From positions 22,939 to 86,938 of the forward strand of contig NZ_LMJJ01000041.1 of NCBI RefSeq assembly GCF_001429285.1: 64,000 nt of DNA, read 5' to 3'. Origin of the DNA: Ensifer sp. Root278. Its GTDB lineage: Bacteria; Pseudomonadota; Alphaproteobacteria; Rhizobiales; Rhizobiaceae. Positions 1 through 8,222 of this stretch are shown here, one piece after another. The first letter of the stretch is position 1. Every line of letters begins with the position of its first letter. Both the position numbers and the translations under genes were made by a program. The notes below the pieces were generated by a model. It had not been told where the DNA came from, ran no database searches, and was given only the letters and a program-made list of their open reading frames with translations.

Positions 1-160
1 GAAATTGAAGATAAGTAGATTTTGGGATGAATTGTAGAATTCTATTTCTGTCGGGTTGTGCGTGAATTTGTAATAAAGAACAAACTCCTTATTATATTTA
101 CATTGGCAGCCCGTCTCCAATCACCATGAGAAATGGTGTGTACAATAATTGGAGGTGCGT
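1..160 (+). promoter_or_regulatory. AT-rich leader of the polysaccharide operon
   Basis: This stretch is much richer in A and T than the rest of the window and carries no supported gene. A weak sigma70-like pair is visible: TTGTAA at 68-73 and TATATT at 93-98, 19 bases apart. A perfect hairpin (CACCAT 122-127, ATGGTG 133-138) lies just before the GGAGGT ribosome site at 151-156. In S. meliloti the similar operon is, from memory, activated by an AraC-type c-di-GMP receptor (CuxR) encoded next door; here such a gene would lie left of base 1. The operator itself is not identified. Confidence 0.4.
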
Positions 161-1201
161 ATGCGAAAGGTCGTTCCGGGGCCGTTGTCTGTCGTCGGGC
201 AACGGGAATTTCTAAAGAAGATTTCAGGAATACCAAGGAGAATTCTAGTAACAGGTGGAGGCGGGTTTCTTGGCTCTCATATTTGCGAAAGACTTCTTTC
301 TCTAGGTCATACGGTTATTTGTCTCGACAATTTTTCAACCGGACGGCGTGAAAACCTCTCTCATTTGGTGCAGAACCCGCATTTCCACATCATCGATCAT
401 GACGTTCGCAAACCCTATCTGATTGACGCCGACGTCATCTTCAACTTTGCCTCTCCCGCATCGCCGCCCGACTATCAGGCCGATCCGGTTGGCACTCTCA
501 TGACGAACGTCCTTGGCGCGCTGCATGCACTCGAAAATGCGCGCGCCACCGGCGCCACGGTCATCCAGTCCTCGACTTCGGAAGTCTACGGCGATCCGCT
601 CCTCAGCCCGCAACGCGAGGTCTATTTCGGCAATGTCAATCCGATCGGCCCGCGTGCCTGCTACGATGAAGGAAAACGGTCGGCCGAAACCCTGTTCTTC
701 GACTACCACCGATCCCATCGGGTCAAGATCAAGGTCGCGCGCATCTTCAATACCTACGGTCCGCGCATGCGTCCGGACGATGGCCGGGTGATCTCCAATT
801 TCGTCGTTCAGGCCCTGCTCGGCAAGGACCTGACCATCTATGGCGACGGGCAGCAGACCCGGTCCTTCTGCTATGTCAACGACCTGATCGACGGCTTTCT
901 CCGGCTTTCGGTCTCGGCGGATGACTGCATCGGCCCGATCAACCTTGGCAATCCTGGGGAGTTCACCGTTCTCGAACTTGCGCAGATGGTGCGGTCTCTG
1001 ACCGGGTCGCGCTCGCGCATCGTTCACCAGGCGGCGGCCGTCGACGATCCTCGCCAGCGCCGTCCCGATATCTCGCAGGCGCTGACCGAACTCGCCTGGG
1101 AGCCGAAGGTCATCCTGCGCGACGGGCTTGAGCGCACGATCGCCTACTTCGAGGGGCGCCTCAGCGCGGCCGATCGCGCAACGGCGGGACAGGCGGTATG
1201 A
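161..1201 (+). CDS. uxs1: UDP-glucuronate decarboxylase (UDP-xylose synthase)
   Basis: Extended short-chain dehydrogenase of 346 residues predicted to convert UDP-glucuronate to UDP-xylose in the cytoplasm with bound NAD. The Rossmann motif [10 protein letters not shown] is at residues 31-40, the catalytic YxxxK pair at Tyr168/Lys172, and the sequence [10 protein letters not shown] precedes it, as in the UXS family. I chose the ATG at 161 because GGAGGT ends five bases before it; a TTG at 149 lies upstream of that site. The stop is two bases from the next start, so the operon is tightly coupled. The main alternative is a dTDP-glucose 4,6-dehydratase, but the adjacent epimerase and synthase favour UXS. 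Confidence 0.82.
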   Translation: MRKVVPGPLSVVGQREFLKKISGIPRRILVTGGGGFLGSHICERLLSLGHTVICLDNFSTGRRENLSHLVQNPHFHIIDHDVRKPYLIDADVIFNFASPASPPDYQADPVGTLMTNVLGALHALENARATGATVIQSSTSEVYGDPLLSPQREVYFGNVNPIGPRACYDEGKRSAETLFFDYHRSHRVKIKVARIFNTYGPRMRPDDGRVISNFVVQALLGKDLTIYGDGQQTRSFCYVNDLIDGFLRLSVSADDCIGPINLGNPGEFTVLELAQMVRSLTGSRSRIVHQAAAVDDPRQRRPDISQALTELAWEPKVILRDGLERTIAYFEGRLSAADRATAGQAV

Positions 1202-1202
1202 G

Positions 1203-2186
1203 ATGTCCCGCGTCGTACTCGTCACCGGCGGTGCCGGCTTCATAGGAAGCCACACCTGCAAACGCCTTGCCCAGCAGGGTTTCGTCCCCGTCGTCTATGA
1301 CAACCTGTCGACGGGACATAGGGCCAACGTACGCTGGGGTCCCCTCGTTGAAGGCGATCTCGAGGATACGGAACGGCTGGCAACGGCCGTCCGGACGTTC
1401 CTGCCTGAATGCGTGATCCACTTTGCGGCTTCCGCCTATGTCGGGGAATCCGTCGAAGACCCGGGAAAATACTACCGCAACAACGTCGCAGGCAGCATCG
1501 CGCTGCTCGGAGCCTGCCGCGCGACCGGGCTGGCACGCATCGTGTTTTCCAGTTCCTGCGCCACCTATGGCGTGCCGCAGCGGCTTCCGATCACCGAGGA
1601 TACGGAACAGTTTCCGATCAACCCCTATGGGCGCACGAAGCTGATGATCGAGCTGATGCTTGGCGACTATGCGCGCGCCTATGATTTCCGCTCCGTCGCG
1701 CTGCGCTACTTCAACGCCGCAGGCGCCGATCCGGAAGGACAGCTCACGGAACGGCACGATCCCGAGACGCATCTCATACCGCGTGCCCTGATGGCGGCGG
1801 CCGGCGGGATCGAACGGCTCGACATCTTCGGCGACGACTATGCGACGCCGGATGGAACCTGCATTCGCGACTACATTCACGTGACCGACCTTGCCGACGC
1901 CCATGTCGCGGCCGTCAACTATCTGAATGACGGCGGCGAGGTACTGCGCGCCAATCTCGGCTCCGGACATGGAACCTCGATCCGGGAGGTTCTCGAAGCG
2001 ATCGATCGCGTTACCGGGCGACAGGTTCCCGTGCAGATGTTGCCGCGTCGCCCGGGCGATCCTCCCGTGCTCTATGCCGACACCAGCCGGGCGCGGCAGC
2101 AACTGGGCTTCCGGCCGGCCTTCTCGGATATCGAAACCATCATCCGCACGGCGGCGCTGGGTTTCGGGCTGGAGGTGCGGCGATGA
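1203..2186 (+). CDS. uxe: UDP-sugar 4-epimerase, GalE-like (likely UDP-xylose/UDP-arabinose)
   Basis: GalE-type epimerase of 327 residues. It has the NAD-binding motif TGGAGFIGSH (8-17), the SSSCATYG segment and the catalytic pair Tyr142/Lys146. The family interconverts C4 epimers of UDP-hexoses or UDP-pentoses. Directly after a UDP-xylose synthase, the likely reaction is UDP-xylose to UDP-arabinose, supplying the synthase that follows; UDP-glucose/UDP-galactose activity cannot be excluded from sequence. The start at 1203 lies one base after the uxs1 stop. An upstream in-frame ATG at 1128 would overlap uxs1 by 74 bases and is rejected. The gene end overlaps the next start by four bases (ATGA). 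Confidence 0.78.
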   Translation: MSRVVLVTGGAGFIGSHTCKRLAQQGFVPVVYDNLSTGHRANVRWGPLVEGDLEDTERLATAVRTFLPECVIHFAASAYVGESVEDPGKYYRNNVAGSIALLGACRATGLARIVFSSSCATYGVPQRLPITEDTEQFPINPYGRTKLMIELMLGDYARAYDFRSVALRYFNAAGADPEGQLTERHDPETHLIPRALMAAAGGIERLDIFGDDYATPDGTCIRDYIHVTDLADAHVAAVNYLNDGGEVLRANLGSGHGTSIREVLEAIDRVTGRQVPVQMLPRRPGDPPVLYADTSRARQQLGFRPAFSDIETIIRTAALGFGLEVRR

Positions 2187-4177
2187 GCTGGGCAGCCACA
2201 GTCGATGGATTTCGGCGCTACGCCGATCTTGCGCGTGCGGGGCCTGTCAGGCCGCGTCTGACGACGCTGTTTTCCGGGCGCTTGCAGATCCTGAACATGC
2301 TGGGGGTTACCGCGTGGTTCGCGGCCTTCACGTATTTCTGGTGGTGGTGGCTCGATCCGGCCCATGTTCTGGACTGGCCGTCCTACGTCCTTATCACCGT
2401 CGTCGTCGGGTGGATCACCCTGCTGCCGGTCTACTTCATCACGATCTTTTCCGGCGCGAAGGTGGCCACGGTGAGCACGGGGCCGGTGCCCCAGGGGCGG
2501 ATCGCGATGGTCGTCACCAAGGCGCCGTCCGAGCCGTTTGCCGTTGTACGCAAGACGTTGCAGGCGATGCTGGACCAGACCGGCTGCGACTTCGATGTGT
2601 GGCTGGCGGACGAAGACCCGTCGCCGGAAACGGTTTCCTGGTGTGCGGCCCACGGGGTTTTCATCTCCACGCGAAAGGGTATCGCCGAATATCATCGCGC
2701 CGCCTGGCCGCGCCGCACGCGCTGCAAGGAAGGAAACCTTGCCTATTTCTACGATCACCACGGCTATGACCGCTACGATCTCGTGGCGCAATTCGACGCC
2801 GATCACGTGCCCGAAGCCACCTATCTCGTCGAGGTGCTGCGTCCCTTCAACGACCCGTCGGTCGGCTATGTCTCGGCGCCGAGCATATGCGACGCGAATG
2901 CCGCGGCAAGCTGGTCGGCTCGCGGGCGGCTTTACGCGGAGGCGAGCCTGCATGGCTCCCTTCAGGTCGGCTACAACAATGGCTGGGCGCCCCTATGCAT
3001 CGGTTCCCACTACGCCGTGCGGACAAAGGCCCTGAAGCAGATCGGCGGATTGGGGCCGGAACTCGCCGAAGATCATTCGACCACGCTGATGATGAATGCC
3101 CATGGCTGGCGCGGCGTGCATGCCCTCAACGCCATAGCCCATGGCGACGGGCCGGCGAACTTTGCCGATCTCGTGGTTCAGGAGTTCCAGTGGTCTCGCA
3201 GCCTCGTCGCGATCCTGCTGAAATATTCGCCTTTGTATGTGCCGAAGCTGCGGCCGCGGCTGCAGTTCCAGTTCCTGTTTTCGCAACTCTGGTACCCGCT
3301 GTTTTCGTGCTTCATGGCGCTGATGTTCCTGATGCCGATCGTGGCGCTGTTGATGGGGCGGGCCTTCGTTGACGTCGACTATCCCGATTTTCTGCTGCAT
3401 TTCGTGCCTTTGTCAGTGGTTCTGGTCGTGCTCGCCTATTTCTGGCGTTCGACCGGTACGTTCCGGCCGCACGACGCGCGGGTGCTGAGTTGGGAGACGG
3501 TCCTGTTCCTGTTCGCGCGGTGGCCCTGGTCGCTGCTCGGCTGTCTGGCGGCGGTGCGCGATCACCTGACCGGCTCGTTCGTCGATTTTCGCATCACGCC
3601 GAAAGGCGGCGGTGCCGCGGCTCCCCTGCCGCTTCGGATATTGATGCCCTATTTCGTGCTTTCCCTGATGTCGGCGCTCGCCGTCTGGCTGATTTCCGAT
3701 GCCGGAACGGCACGCGGCTTCTACGTCTTCGCCGAGATCAACGCCCTCGTCTATGCCGGGCTCGTGGTGGTGATCCACGTTCGACACGCCCGCGAGAACG
3801 GGCTGCCGCTTATGCCGCGTTCGACGATGACCGCAATGACGGCCGGCTCTCTGGTGCTGGTTTCGGTGCTGTCGGCCCAATCGGCGGTGCGTCACGGCGC
3901 CGAGGCAACGGAGGCCCTGTCGCATGGCTTGGGTTTCGTGACCTTCACCGAGGCGAAATACACGGTCGCCGGCGCCGGACACGGTACGAAACTCAGGATC
4001 GTTCGCTTCCATTTGCAATGGAAAGGCTTTTCTCAGCCGCCCGAGAGCGGGGCGCGGATCGAACCTGCCGTATCACGGGCCACCTCTAACAATGCCGGAA
4101 GAAGGAGTGTCAGTGAAACGAAGTACCGGGAAACCAGGACGACAAAGAAGGTCGGCCGATACTACGTGCCGTCATGA
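2183..4177 (+). CDS. Membrane glycosyltransferase family 2, cellulose-synthase-like polysaccharide synthase
   Basis: Inner-membrane processive GT2 enzyme of 664 residues. Two membrane segments (about 38-57 and 68-90) precede a cytoplasmic catalytic domain with DADH (205-208), ED (296-297) and QEFQWSRS (333-340), the last matching the QxxRW position of synthases. At least five more membrane segments follow. No PilZ domain is visible, so any c-di-GMP control would act outside this protein. The previous gene overlaps by four bases. The tail beyond about residue 600 is polar and unlike cellulose synthase. It probably corresponds to the synthase of the S. meliloti arabinose-containing polysaccharide; this is inferred from its neighbours. 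Confidence 0.75.
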   Translation: MSWAATVDGFRRYADLARAGPVRPRLTTLFSGRLQILNMLGVTAWFAAFTYFWWWWLDPAHVLDWPSYVLITVVVGWITLLPVYFITIFSGAKVATVSTGPVPQGRIAMVVTKAPSEPFAVVRKTLQAMLDQTGCDFDVWLADEDPSPETVSWCAAHGVFISTRKGIAEYHRAAWPRRTRCKEGNLAYFYDHHGYDRYDLVAQFDADHVPEATYLVEVLRPFNDPSVGYVSAPSICDANAAASWSARGRLYAEASLHGSLQVGYNNGWAPLCIGSHYAVRTKALKQIGGLGPELAEDHSTTLMMNAHGWRGVHALNAIAHGDGPANFADLVVQEFQWSRSLVAILLKYSPLYVPKLRPRLQFQFLFSQLWYPLFSCFMALMFLMPIVALLMGRAFVDVDYPDFLLHFVPLSVVLVVLAYFWRSTGTFRPHDARVLSWETVLFLFARWPWSLLGCLAAVRDHLTGSFVDFRITPKGGGAAAPLPLRILMPYFVLSLMSALAVWLISDAGTARGFYVFAEINALVYAGLVVVIHVRHARENGLPLMPRSTMTAMTAGSLVLVSVLSAQSAVRHGAEATEALSHGLGFVTFTEAKYTVAGAGHGTKLRIVRFHLQWKGFSQPPESGARIEPAVSRATSNNAGRRSVSETKYRETRTTKKVGRYYVPS

Positions 4178-4225
4178 CGGCGGCGAACAGTCGAGTGTGT
4201 AATCTCCAATGTGAGGAGAAAGTGG

Positions 4226-4741
4226 ATGAAAGGGTCGATAAAAGTCATGGTTCTGCCGCTGTTGCTGCCGGTTGCAGCCGCTGCGGTCTACTTGGGCGCC
4301 CAGCCGGTCAAGGCGAAGATGGAAGTCAAGCCGACGCCGCTCAGCGCTTACGAAGTCTATTCCCTCTACCGCAACAAGACCTGGCAATGGTCCACCGGCG
4401 GTGCACGCTTCACCGCGCATGACCGCAAACTCGTGGCCTTTGTCGACAAGGGCAACGGCAACCGATCCTTTGCCGAAGGCAATTGGTACGTCAGCGATCT
4501 CGGCATGATGTGCATGCAGGCCATCTGGACGACCGCGGCCGAGGCCGGCGATGCGCGGACCTGCTTCGGCCATGCCAAGATCGGCGACACGATCTATCAG
4601 CGGAAGGTGCCAAACGGCGAATGGTATGTCTTCAAGCATGCAAAACCCAAGCCCAATGACGCCTACTACAGCCTCGTCGCCCAGGACGACATCACAGCAA
4701 AGGCGTTGCGTCTCAAGGAACAGTTCCTGGCCAAAAAATAG
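4226..4741 (+). CDS. Secreted DUF995-type protein of the polysaccharide operon
   Basis: Protein of 171 residues with an N-terminal hydrophobic stretch, probably a signal peptide ending near residue 30, followed by a compact domain containing KTWQWSTGG and FAEGNWYVSDLG, which resembles DUF995. Two cysteines (in LGMMCMQA and DARTCFGHA) could form a disulfide. The ATG at 4226 follows GAGGAG at 4213-4218; a longer reading from 4211 would include that ribosome site. It lies between the synthase and the glycanase on the same strand, so a periplasmic or surface role in polymer assembly is inferred. Its biochemical function is not known to me. Confidence 0.68.
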   Translation: MKGSIKVMVLPLLLPVAAAAVYLGAQPVKAKMEVKPTPLSAYEVYSLYRNKTWQWSTGGARFTAHDRKLVAFVDKGNGNRSFAEGNWYVSDLGMMCMQAIWTTAAEAGDARTCFGHAKIGDTIYQRKVPNGEWYVFKHAKPKPNDAYYSLVAQDDITAKALRLKEQFLAKK

Positions 4742-4759
4742 ACGCAGCAGGAGGATGAA

Positions 4760-5719
4760 ATGAAACGCAAATTGGCATTCGCCCTATGCACTGCCCTGGC
4801 CCTGCAACTGGACTTCGGCAGCTTGGTATCCGCGTTGGCGCAGGAGCAAGCCAATCCTGCGGGCAATGCCGGTCAGACCCAGACCATGATCGACAAACGT
4901 CCCGTCATGCACCCTGGCGGAACGAGATTCGGCGCCTATGACCCGCATGGCGATTTCGGCGCCCAAAGCGATGTGACGACCGAAGCTCTGTTCCTGCCCT
5001 GGGAGGACGTCGATCTCGCATCCTTGCGCACCGCTGACGAGTATGCCCTTCAGCGGGGACGCAATCTGCTGATCACCATCGAGCCCTGGTCCTGGTCGCT
5101 CGACTGGAAATTGACGCCGGCGCAGCTCCGCGACCGGATGCTCAGGGGTGAATACGACGTCAACATGGAGGCGATCGCCGACATGATCGCCGAGCTGAAG
5201 AGCCCGGTCATCGTGCGCTGGGGCCAGGAGATGGAAGACACGTCCGGACGGTTCTCCTGGGCTGGCTGGGCGCCACAGGACTGGATCAAGGCCTACAAGC
5301 ATGCGATGGACATCGTGCGCAAGAAGGCGCCGAAGGCGCAGATCATGTGGTCGCCAAAGGGTTTGCCGAACCTCGATGCCTATTATCCGGGTGACGATTA
5401 CGTCGATCTCGTCGGGCTGTCGGTCTTCGGGCTCGAACCATTCGATCAGATCGAATATGGGACGCCAAGGACGTTCGCGCAGGCGCTCAAGCCCGGCTAC
5501 GACCTGGTGGCCAAGTACAACAAGCCGATCTGGGTCGCCGAGCTCGGATGGGAAGGCAGCCCGGCCTATATGCAGCCCTGGATGAACACCGCGACACAAC
5601 CGGACCCGCAGTTCCCCAACCTGGCCGAAGTCGTCTACTTCAACGACCGTGACGTCATCGAATGGCCGCACAATCTCGGCCGGCCGAACTGGCGCGTGGT
5701 CAACCAGACCACGAACTGA
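4760..5719 (+). CDS. Secreted glycoside hydrolase, GH26-like (endo-glycanase)
   Basis: Protein of 319 residues with a signal peptide (cleavage probably after ALA, near 27) and a TIM-barrel glycanase domain. Residues 153-159 (RWGQEME) match the GH26 acid/base position, with Glu157 the likely proton donor, and WVAELGWEG puts the likely nucleophile at Glu261. The ATG at 4760 follows GGAGG. It is the last gene of the operon; secreted endo-hydrolases commonly accompany synthases of this type and affect chain length or release. Substrate is unknown: mannanase-like by fold, but the operon suggests the xylose/arabinose-containing product. Confidence 0.75.
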   Translation: MKRKLAFALCTALALQLDFGSLVSALAQEQANPAGNAGQTQTMIDKRPVMHPGGTRFGAYDPHGDFGAQSDVTTEALFLPWEDVDLASLRTADEYALQRGRNLLITIEPWSWSLDWKLTPAQLRDRMLRGEYDVNMEAIADMIAELKSPVIVRWGQEMEDTSGRFSWAGWAPQDWIKAYKHAMDIVRKKAPKAQIMWSPKGLPNLDAYYPGDDYVDLVGLSVFGLEPFDQIEYGTPRTFAQALKPGYDLVAKYNKPIWVAELGWEGSPAYMQPWMNTATQPDPQFPNLAEVVYFNDRDVIEWPHNLGRPNWRVVNQTTN

Positions 5720-5803
5720 CATTGCCGGCAGTAGCGCGCTCTGAACGGGCGCGCGAGAAAGCTCAAGCATCTCGTTTGGCTGGATGCCCTTACTTGCAGA
5801 AAA

Positions 5804-5826
5804 GCCCCTCGCTTGAGGCGAGAGGC
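5804..5826 (-). terminator. Intrinsic terminator of hpd
   Basis: Nine-base arms (5804-5812 and 5818-5826, one mismatch, five-base loop). Read leftwards, the stem is followed by TTTTC, so it fits termination of the minus-strand hpd transcript. It may also stop the converging polysaccharide operon. Confidence 0.65.
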
Positions 5827-5860
5827 TCGAGTTAGAAGTGCCGGCGTTGTCGGCTGCGAT

Positions 5861-6973
5861 TTACTCGGCCGCCTGCGGCCCCAGTTCGCCGCGACGGATC
5901 TGGTCGGCTTCGATCGATTCGAACAGGGCGCGGAAGTTGCCCTCGCCAAAGCCTTCGTCGCCCTTGCGCTGGATGAACTCGAAGAAGATCGGGCCGATCA
6001 CTGTCTTCGAGAAGATCTGCAGCAGGATCTTCGTCATGCCGCCGTTCACCACACCTTCGCCGTCGATGAGGATGCCGTGCTTCTTCATCCGGTCGATCGG
6101 TTCGTCATGGCCGTGAACACGGTCATGCGACATGTCGTAATAGGTCTCCGGCGGGCCTGGCATGAATTTCAGGCCATTGTCCGCCAGCTTGTCAGTGGCG
6201 TCGTAGATGCCTTCGGTGCCGACGGCGATGTGCTGGATGCCTTCGCCCTTGTATTTGCGCAGATACTCCTCGATCTGGCTCGTATCGTCCTTGGACTCGT
6301 TCAAGGGAATGCGGATCTTGCCGCAGGGCGAGGTGATCGCCCGGCTGACGAGGCCGGTGATGCGGCCGTCGATGTCGAAGAAGTGGATCTGGGTGAAATT
6401 GAACAGCTCGCGGTAGAAGGCCCACCACTTGTCCATATTGCCGCGATAGACGTTGTGCGTCAGGTGGTCGAGATAATAGAATCCGACGCCCTCGGGCCTC
6501 GGATTGCGCTCGCCGGTCCACTCGAATTCGGTCTCATAGGCAGAGCCCTTGGCGCCGTAGGTCTCGACGAAATAGAGCAGCGAACCGCCGATGCCGACAA
6601 TCGCCGGAACATCGAGGCACTTGTCCTTGCCTTCATAGGGGATCGCGCCCTTCGAAACCGCATGGTCGAAGGCGTGCTTTGCGTCGACGACGCGCCAGGC
6701 CATGGACGGGGCGCAGGGGCCGTGCTCATCGACGAAGCGCATGGCATGCGAGCCGGGTTCGGCGTTCAGAATGTAGTTGATGTCGCCCTGCCGCCAGACC
6801 GTGATGTTCTTGGTCTTGTGCTTGGCAACCGGGCTGTAACCCATGCGAGCAAAAAGCTCGGCGAGCTTCTCCGGTTCCGGATGGGCGAATTCGACGAATT
6901 CGAAGCCGTCGGTGCCAGCGGGGTTTTCAGCGGTAATCGTTGCCGGCGGGGCGTCATGCGGGAAGGGGCCCAT
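5861..6973 (-). CDS. hpd: 4-hydroxyphenylpyruvate dioxygenase
   Basis: Iron(II) enzyme of 370 residues converting 4-hydroxyphenylpyruvate to homogentisate, the entry step of the tyrosine route completed by hmgA, fahA and maiA. Two vicinal-oxygen-chelate halves are present. The iron ligands are visible as His in DHLTHNVYRG, His in GEGIQHIAVG and Glu in GPIFFEFIQRKGD. The ATG at 6973 is preceded by GAGGAG; an upstream in-frame start at 7078 would run through that site and into the regulator promoter region. It is transcribed away from the Lrp-type gene, its probable regulator. Confidence 0.95.
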   Translation of the reverse strand: MGPFPHDAPPATITAENPAGTDGFEFVEFAHPEPEKLAELFARMGYSPVAKHKTKNITVWRQGDINYILNAEPGSHAMRFVDEHGPCAPSMAWRVVDAKHAFDHAVSKGAIPYEGKDKCLDVPAIVGIGGSLLYFVETYGAKGSAYETEFEWTGERNPRPEGVGFYYLDHLTHNVYRGNMDKWWAFYRELFNFTQIHFFDIDGRITGLVSRAITSPCGKIRIPLNESKDDTSQIEEYLRKYKGEGIQHIAVGTEGIYDATDKLADNGLKFMPGPPETYYDMSHDRVHGHDEPIDRMKKHGILIDGEGVVNGGMTKILLQIFSKTVIGPIFFEFIQRKGDEGFGEGNFRALFESIEADQIRRGELGPQAAE

Positions 6974-7024
6974 CGGAAGTCTCCTCTTGTTCTTCCAAAC
7001 TTTGCTGGAGTATGACGCAATTCC

Positions 7025-7082
7025 CATGCATGATGCTTGTATTCTTGCGCGGTTTAGACAGGATGGCGCACGGAACATGCAT
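7025..7082. promoter_or_regulatory. Repeated CATGCAT sites in the hpd/lrp intergenic region
   Basis: CATGCAT occurs at 7025-7031 and again at 7076-7082, both followed by purine-AT, 51 bases apart or about five helical turns. Lrp/AsnC proteins often bind repeated sites in helical phase, so these are candidate operators of the divergent regulator. This is inference. Confidence 0.35.
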
Positions 7083-7104
7083 AATAGTGAATTAGGATGC
7101 AGGA

Positions 7105-7584
7105 ATGGAGCAGCTTGACGGGTTCGATCTCAAGATCCTCAGCGAATTGCAGCGCGACGGACATCTGACCAATAATGAGCTGTCGGAGCGCATCGCACTT
7201 TCGCCGTCACAATGCTCACGGCGGCGTAGCCGGCTCGAAGCCGAAGGCTACATCACCGGCTATCAGGCACAGATCGACCGGCAGAAGCTCGGCCTCGATC
7301 TGATGGTGGTGATCTCGGTGACGCTCGCCACCCACAACCGCGACAATGCCAAGCGCTTCGGCAAGCTCATTTCGAGTTTGCCCGAGGTGTTGGAGGCCTA
7401 TGCGCTGACCGGTGAGATGGACTATCACCTGCGGGTGGTGACGCCTGACCTCGCGGGGCTGTCGCGCTTCGTCAACGACGTGCTTTTGCCGCATGACAGC
7501 GTGCAGCACGTGAAGACGTCGATCGTGCTCGAAACCCTCAAGAGCTTCGAGGGCGTGCCGATCCCGGAGCGGATGAAGGGCTGA
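7105..7584 (+). CDS. Lrp/AsnC-family transcriptional regulator
   Basis: Protein of 159 residues with an N-terminal winged helix-turn-helix (about 5-60, with LTNNELSERIALSPSQCSRR) and a C-terminal ligand-binding RAM domain (about 68-145, with TGEMDYHLRVV). Members form octamers and usually sense amino acids. It is divergent from hpd with a 131-base shared region, so control of hpd by tyrosine or phenylalanine is the natural guess. Lrp-type regulators also control bkd operons in other bacteria (BkdR), and a bkd operon lies about 6 kb to the right, so that remains an alternative. Confidence 0.88.
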   Translation: MEQLDGFDLKILSELQRDGHLTNNELSERIALSPSQCSRRRSRLEAEGYITGYQAQIDRQKLGLDLMVVISVTLATHNRDNAKRFGKLISSLPEVLEAYALTGEMDYHLRVVTPDLAGLSRFVNDVLLPHDSVQHVKTSIVLETLKSFEGVPIPERMKG

Positions 7585-7588
7585 CGTT

Positions 7589-8056
7589 TCACCCCTCGCG
7601 GCGGGGTTTCTCCACTTTGCCGATGGCGCGCTCAATCGCCTCGAGACCAGCCGTCAGCGCCTGCATTCCGGCGGCTCCCACCAAAGCGTCGAGTTCGGCC
7701 TGGTAGTTGGCCGCAAGCGCCGTCAATTCGACATAGGCACGCAGGCCCGCCTTCGTCAGCTGGAGATGTTCGAGGCGGCGATCACCTTCGTTTTCATTGC
7801 GCGTCAGCCAGCGCCGCTCTTCGAGTGCTGAGACCGCGCGGCTCACCTTGGTCTTGTGCATGGCGGAATGCGCGCCCACTTCCGTTGCCGTCATTGGACG
7901 ACGGGTGCTGCCGAGGGCTGCCAGCGTTCGCCATTCCGGGCGAGTGAGCTGGTAGCGCGCCTTGTATTGTGCGGCAAAGCGCAGGGCGACGAATTCGGCT
8001 GCGCGGTTCAGCCGATAGGGCAGGAAGGCATTGAGCTCGAAGCCGTCGGCGGCCAT
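7589..8056 (-). CDS. MarR-family transcriptional regulator of the homogentisate operon
   Basis: Protein of 155 residues with a winged helix-turn-helix (about 40-110: [37 protein letters not shown], then a wing with [11 protein letters not shown]). The start at 8056 gives the usual MarR length; a longer reading to 8281 would enter hmgA. It is divergent from hmgA and shares a 166-base control region with a clear inverted repeat. A role as repressor of hmgA responding to an aromatic intermediate, as for HmgR-type systems, is inferred. Its 3' end lies four bases from that of the Lrp-type gene, in convergent arrangement. Confidence 0.85.
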   Translation of the reverse strand: MAADGFELNAFLPYRLNRAAEFVALRFAAQYKARYQLTRPEWRTLAALGSTRRPMTATEVGAHSAMHKTKVSRAVSALEERRWLTRNENEGDRRLEHLQLTKAGLRAYVELTALAANYQAELDALVGAAGMQALTAGLEAIERAIGKVEKPRREG

Positions 8057-8068
8057 CGGTGTTTCCTT

Positions 8069-8103
8069 GATAGTTACAAAATCGATAGTTACGATTGCAA
8101 CTA
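8069..8103. promoter_or_regulatory. Operator candidate between marR gene and hmgA
   Basis: Two direct repeats GATAGTTAC (8069-8077 and 8084-8092) lie 15 bases apart, and the second overlaps an inverted repeat TAGTT (8086-8090) N8 AACTA (8099-8103). The spacing and position immediately upstream of the MarR start suit a MarR dimer site. Confidence 0.5.
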
Positions 8104-8222
8104 ATATGCCGAAGGCGAGGCTCGCGTCCACCATGGATGGGGCCGTTGCGGGCGGTGTTTGGGATTGCGCTGGCCCCGCTGCGAGAGCTGGAGCCGGATG
8201 CTCAAGGGAGGAGGATAGAACC

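Noticed and set aside
335..1261. 308-codon minus-strand open frame opposite uxs1
   Set aside because: It is the antisense shadow of a well-supported dehydrogenase gene; no family features, arginine- and aspartate-rich composition typical of reverse-strand GC-rich DNA.
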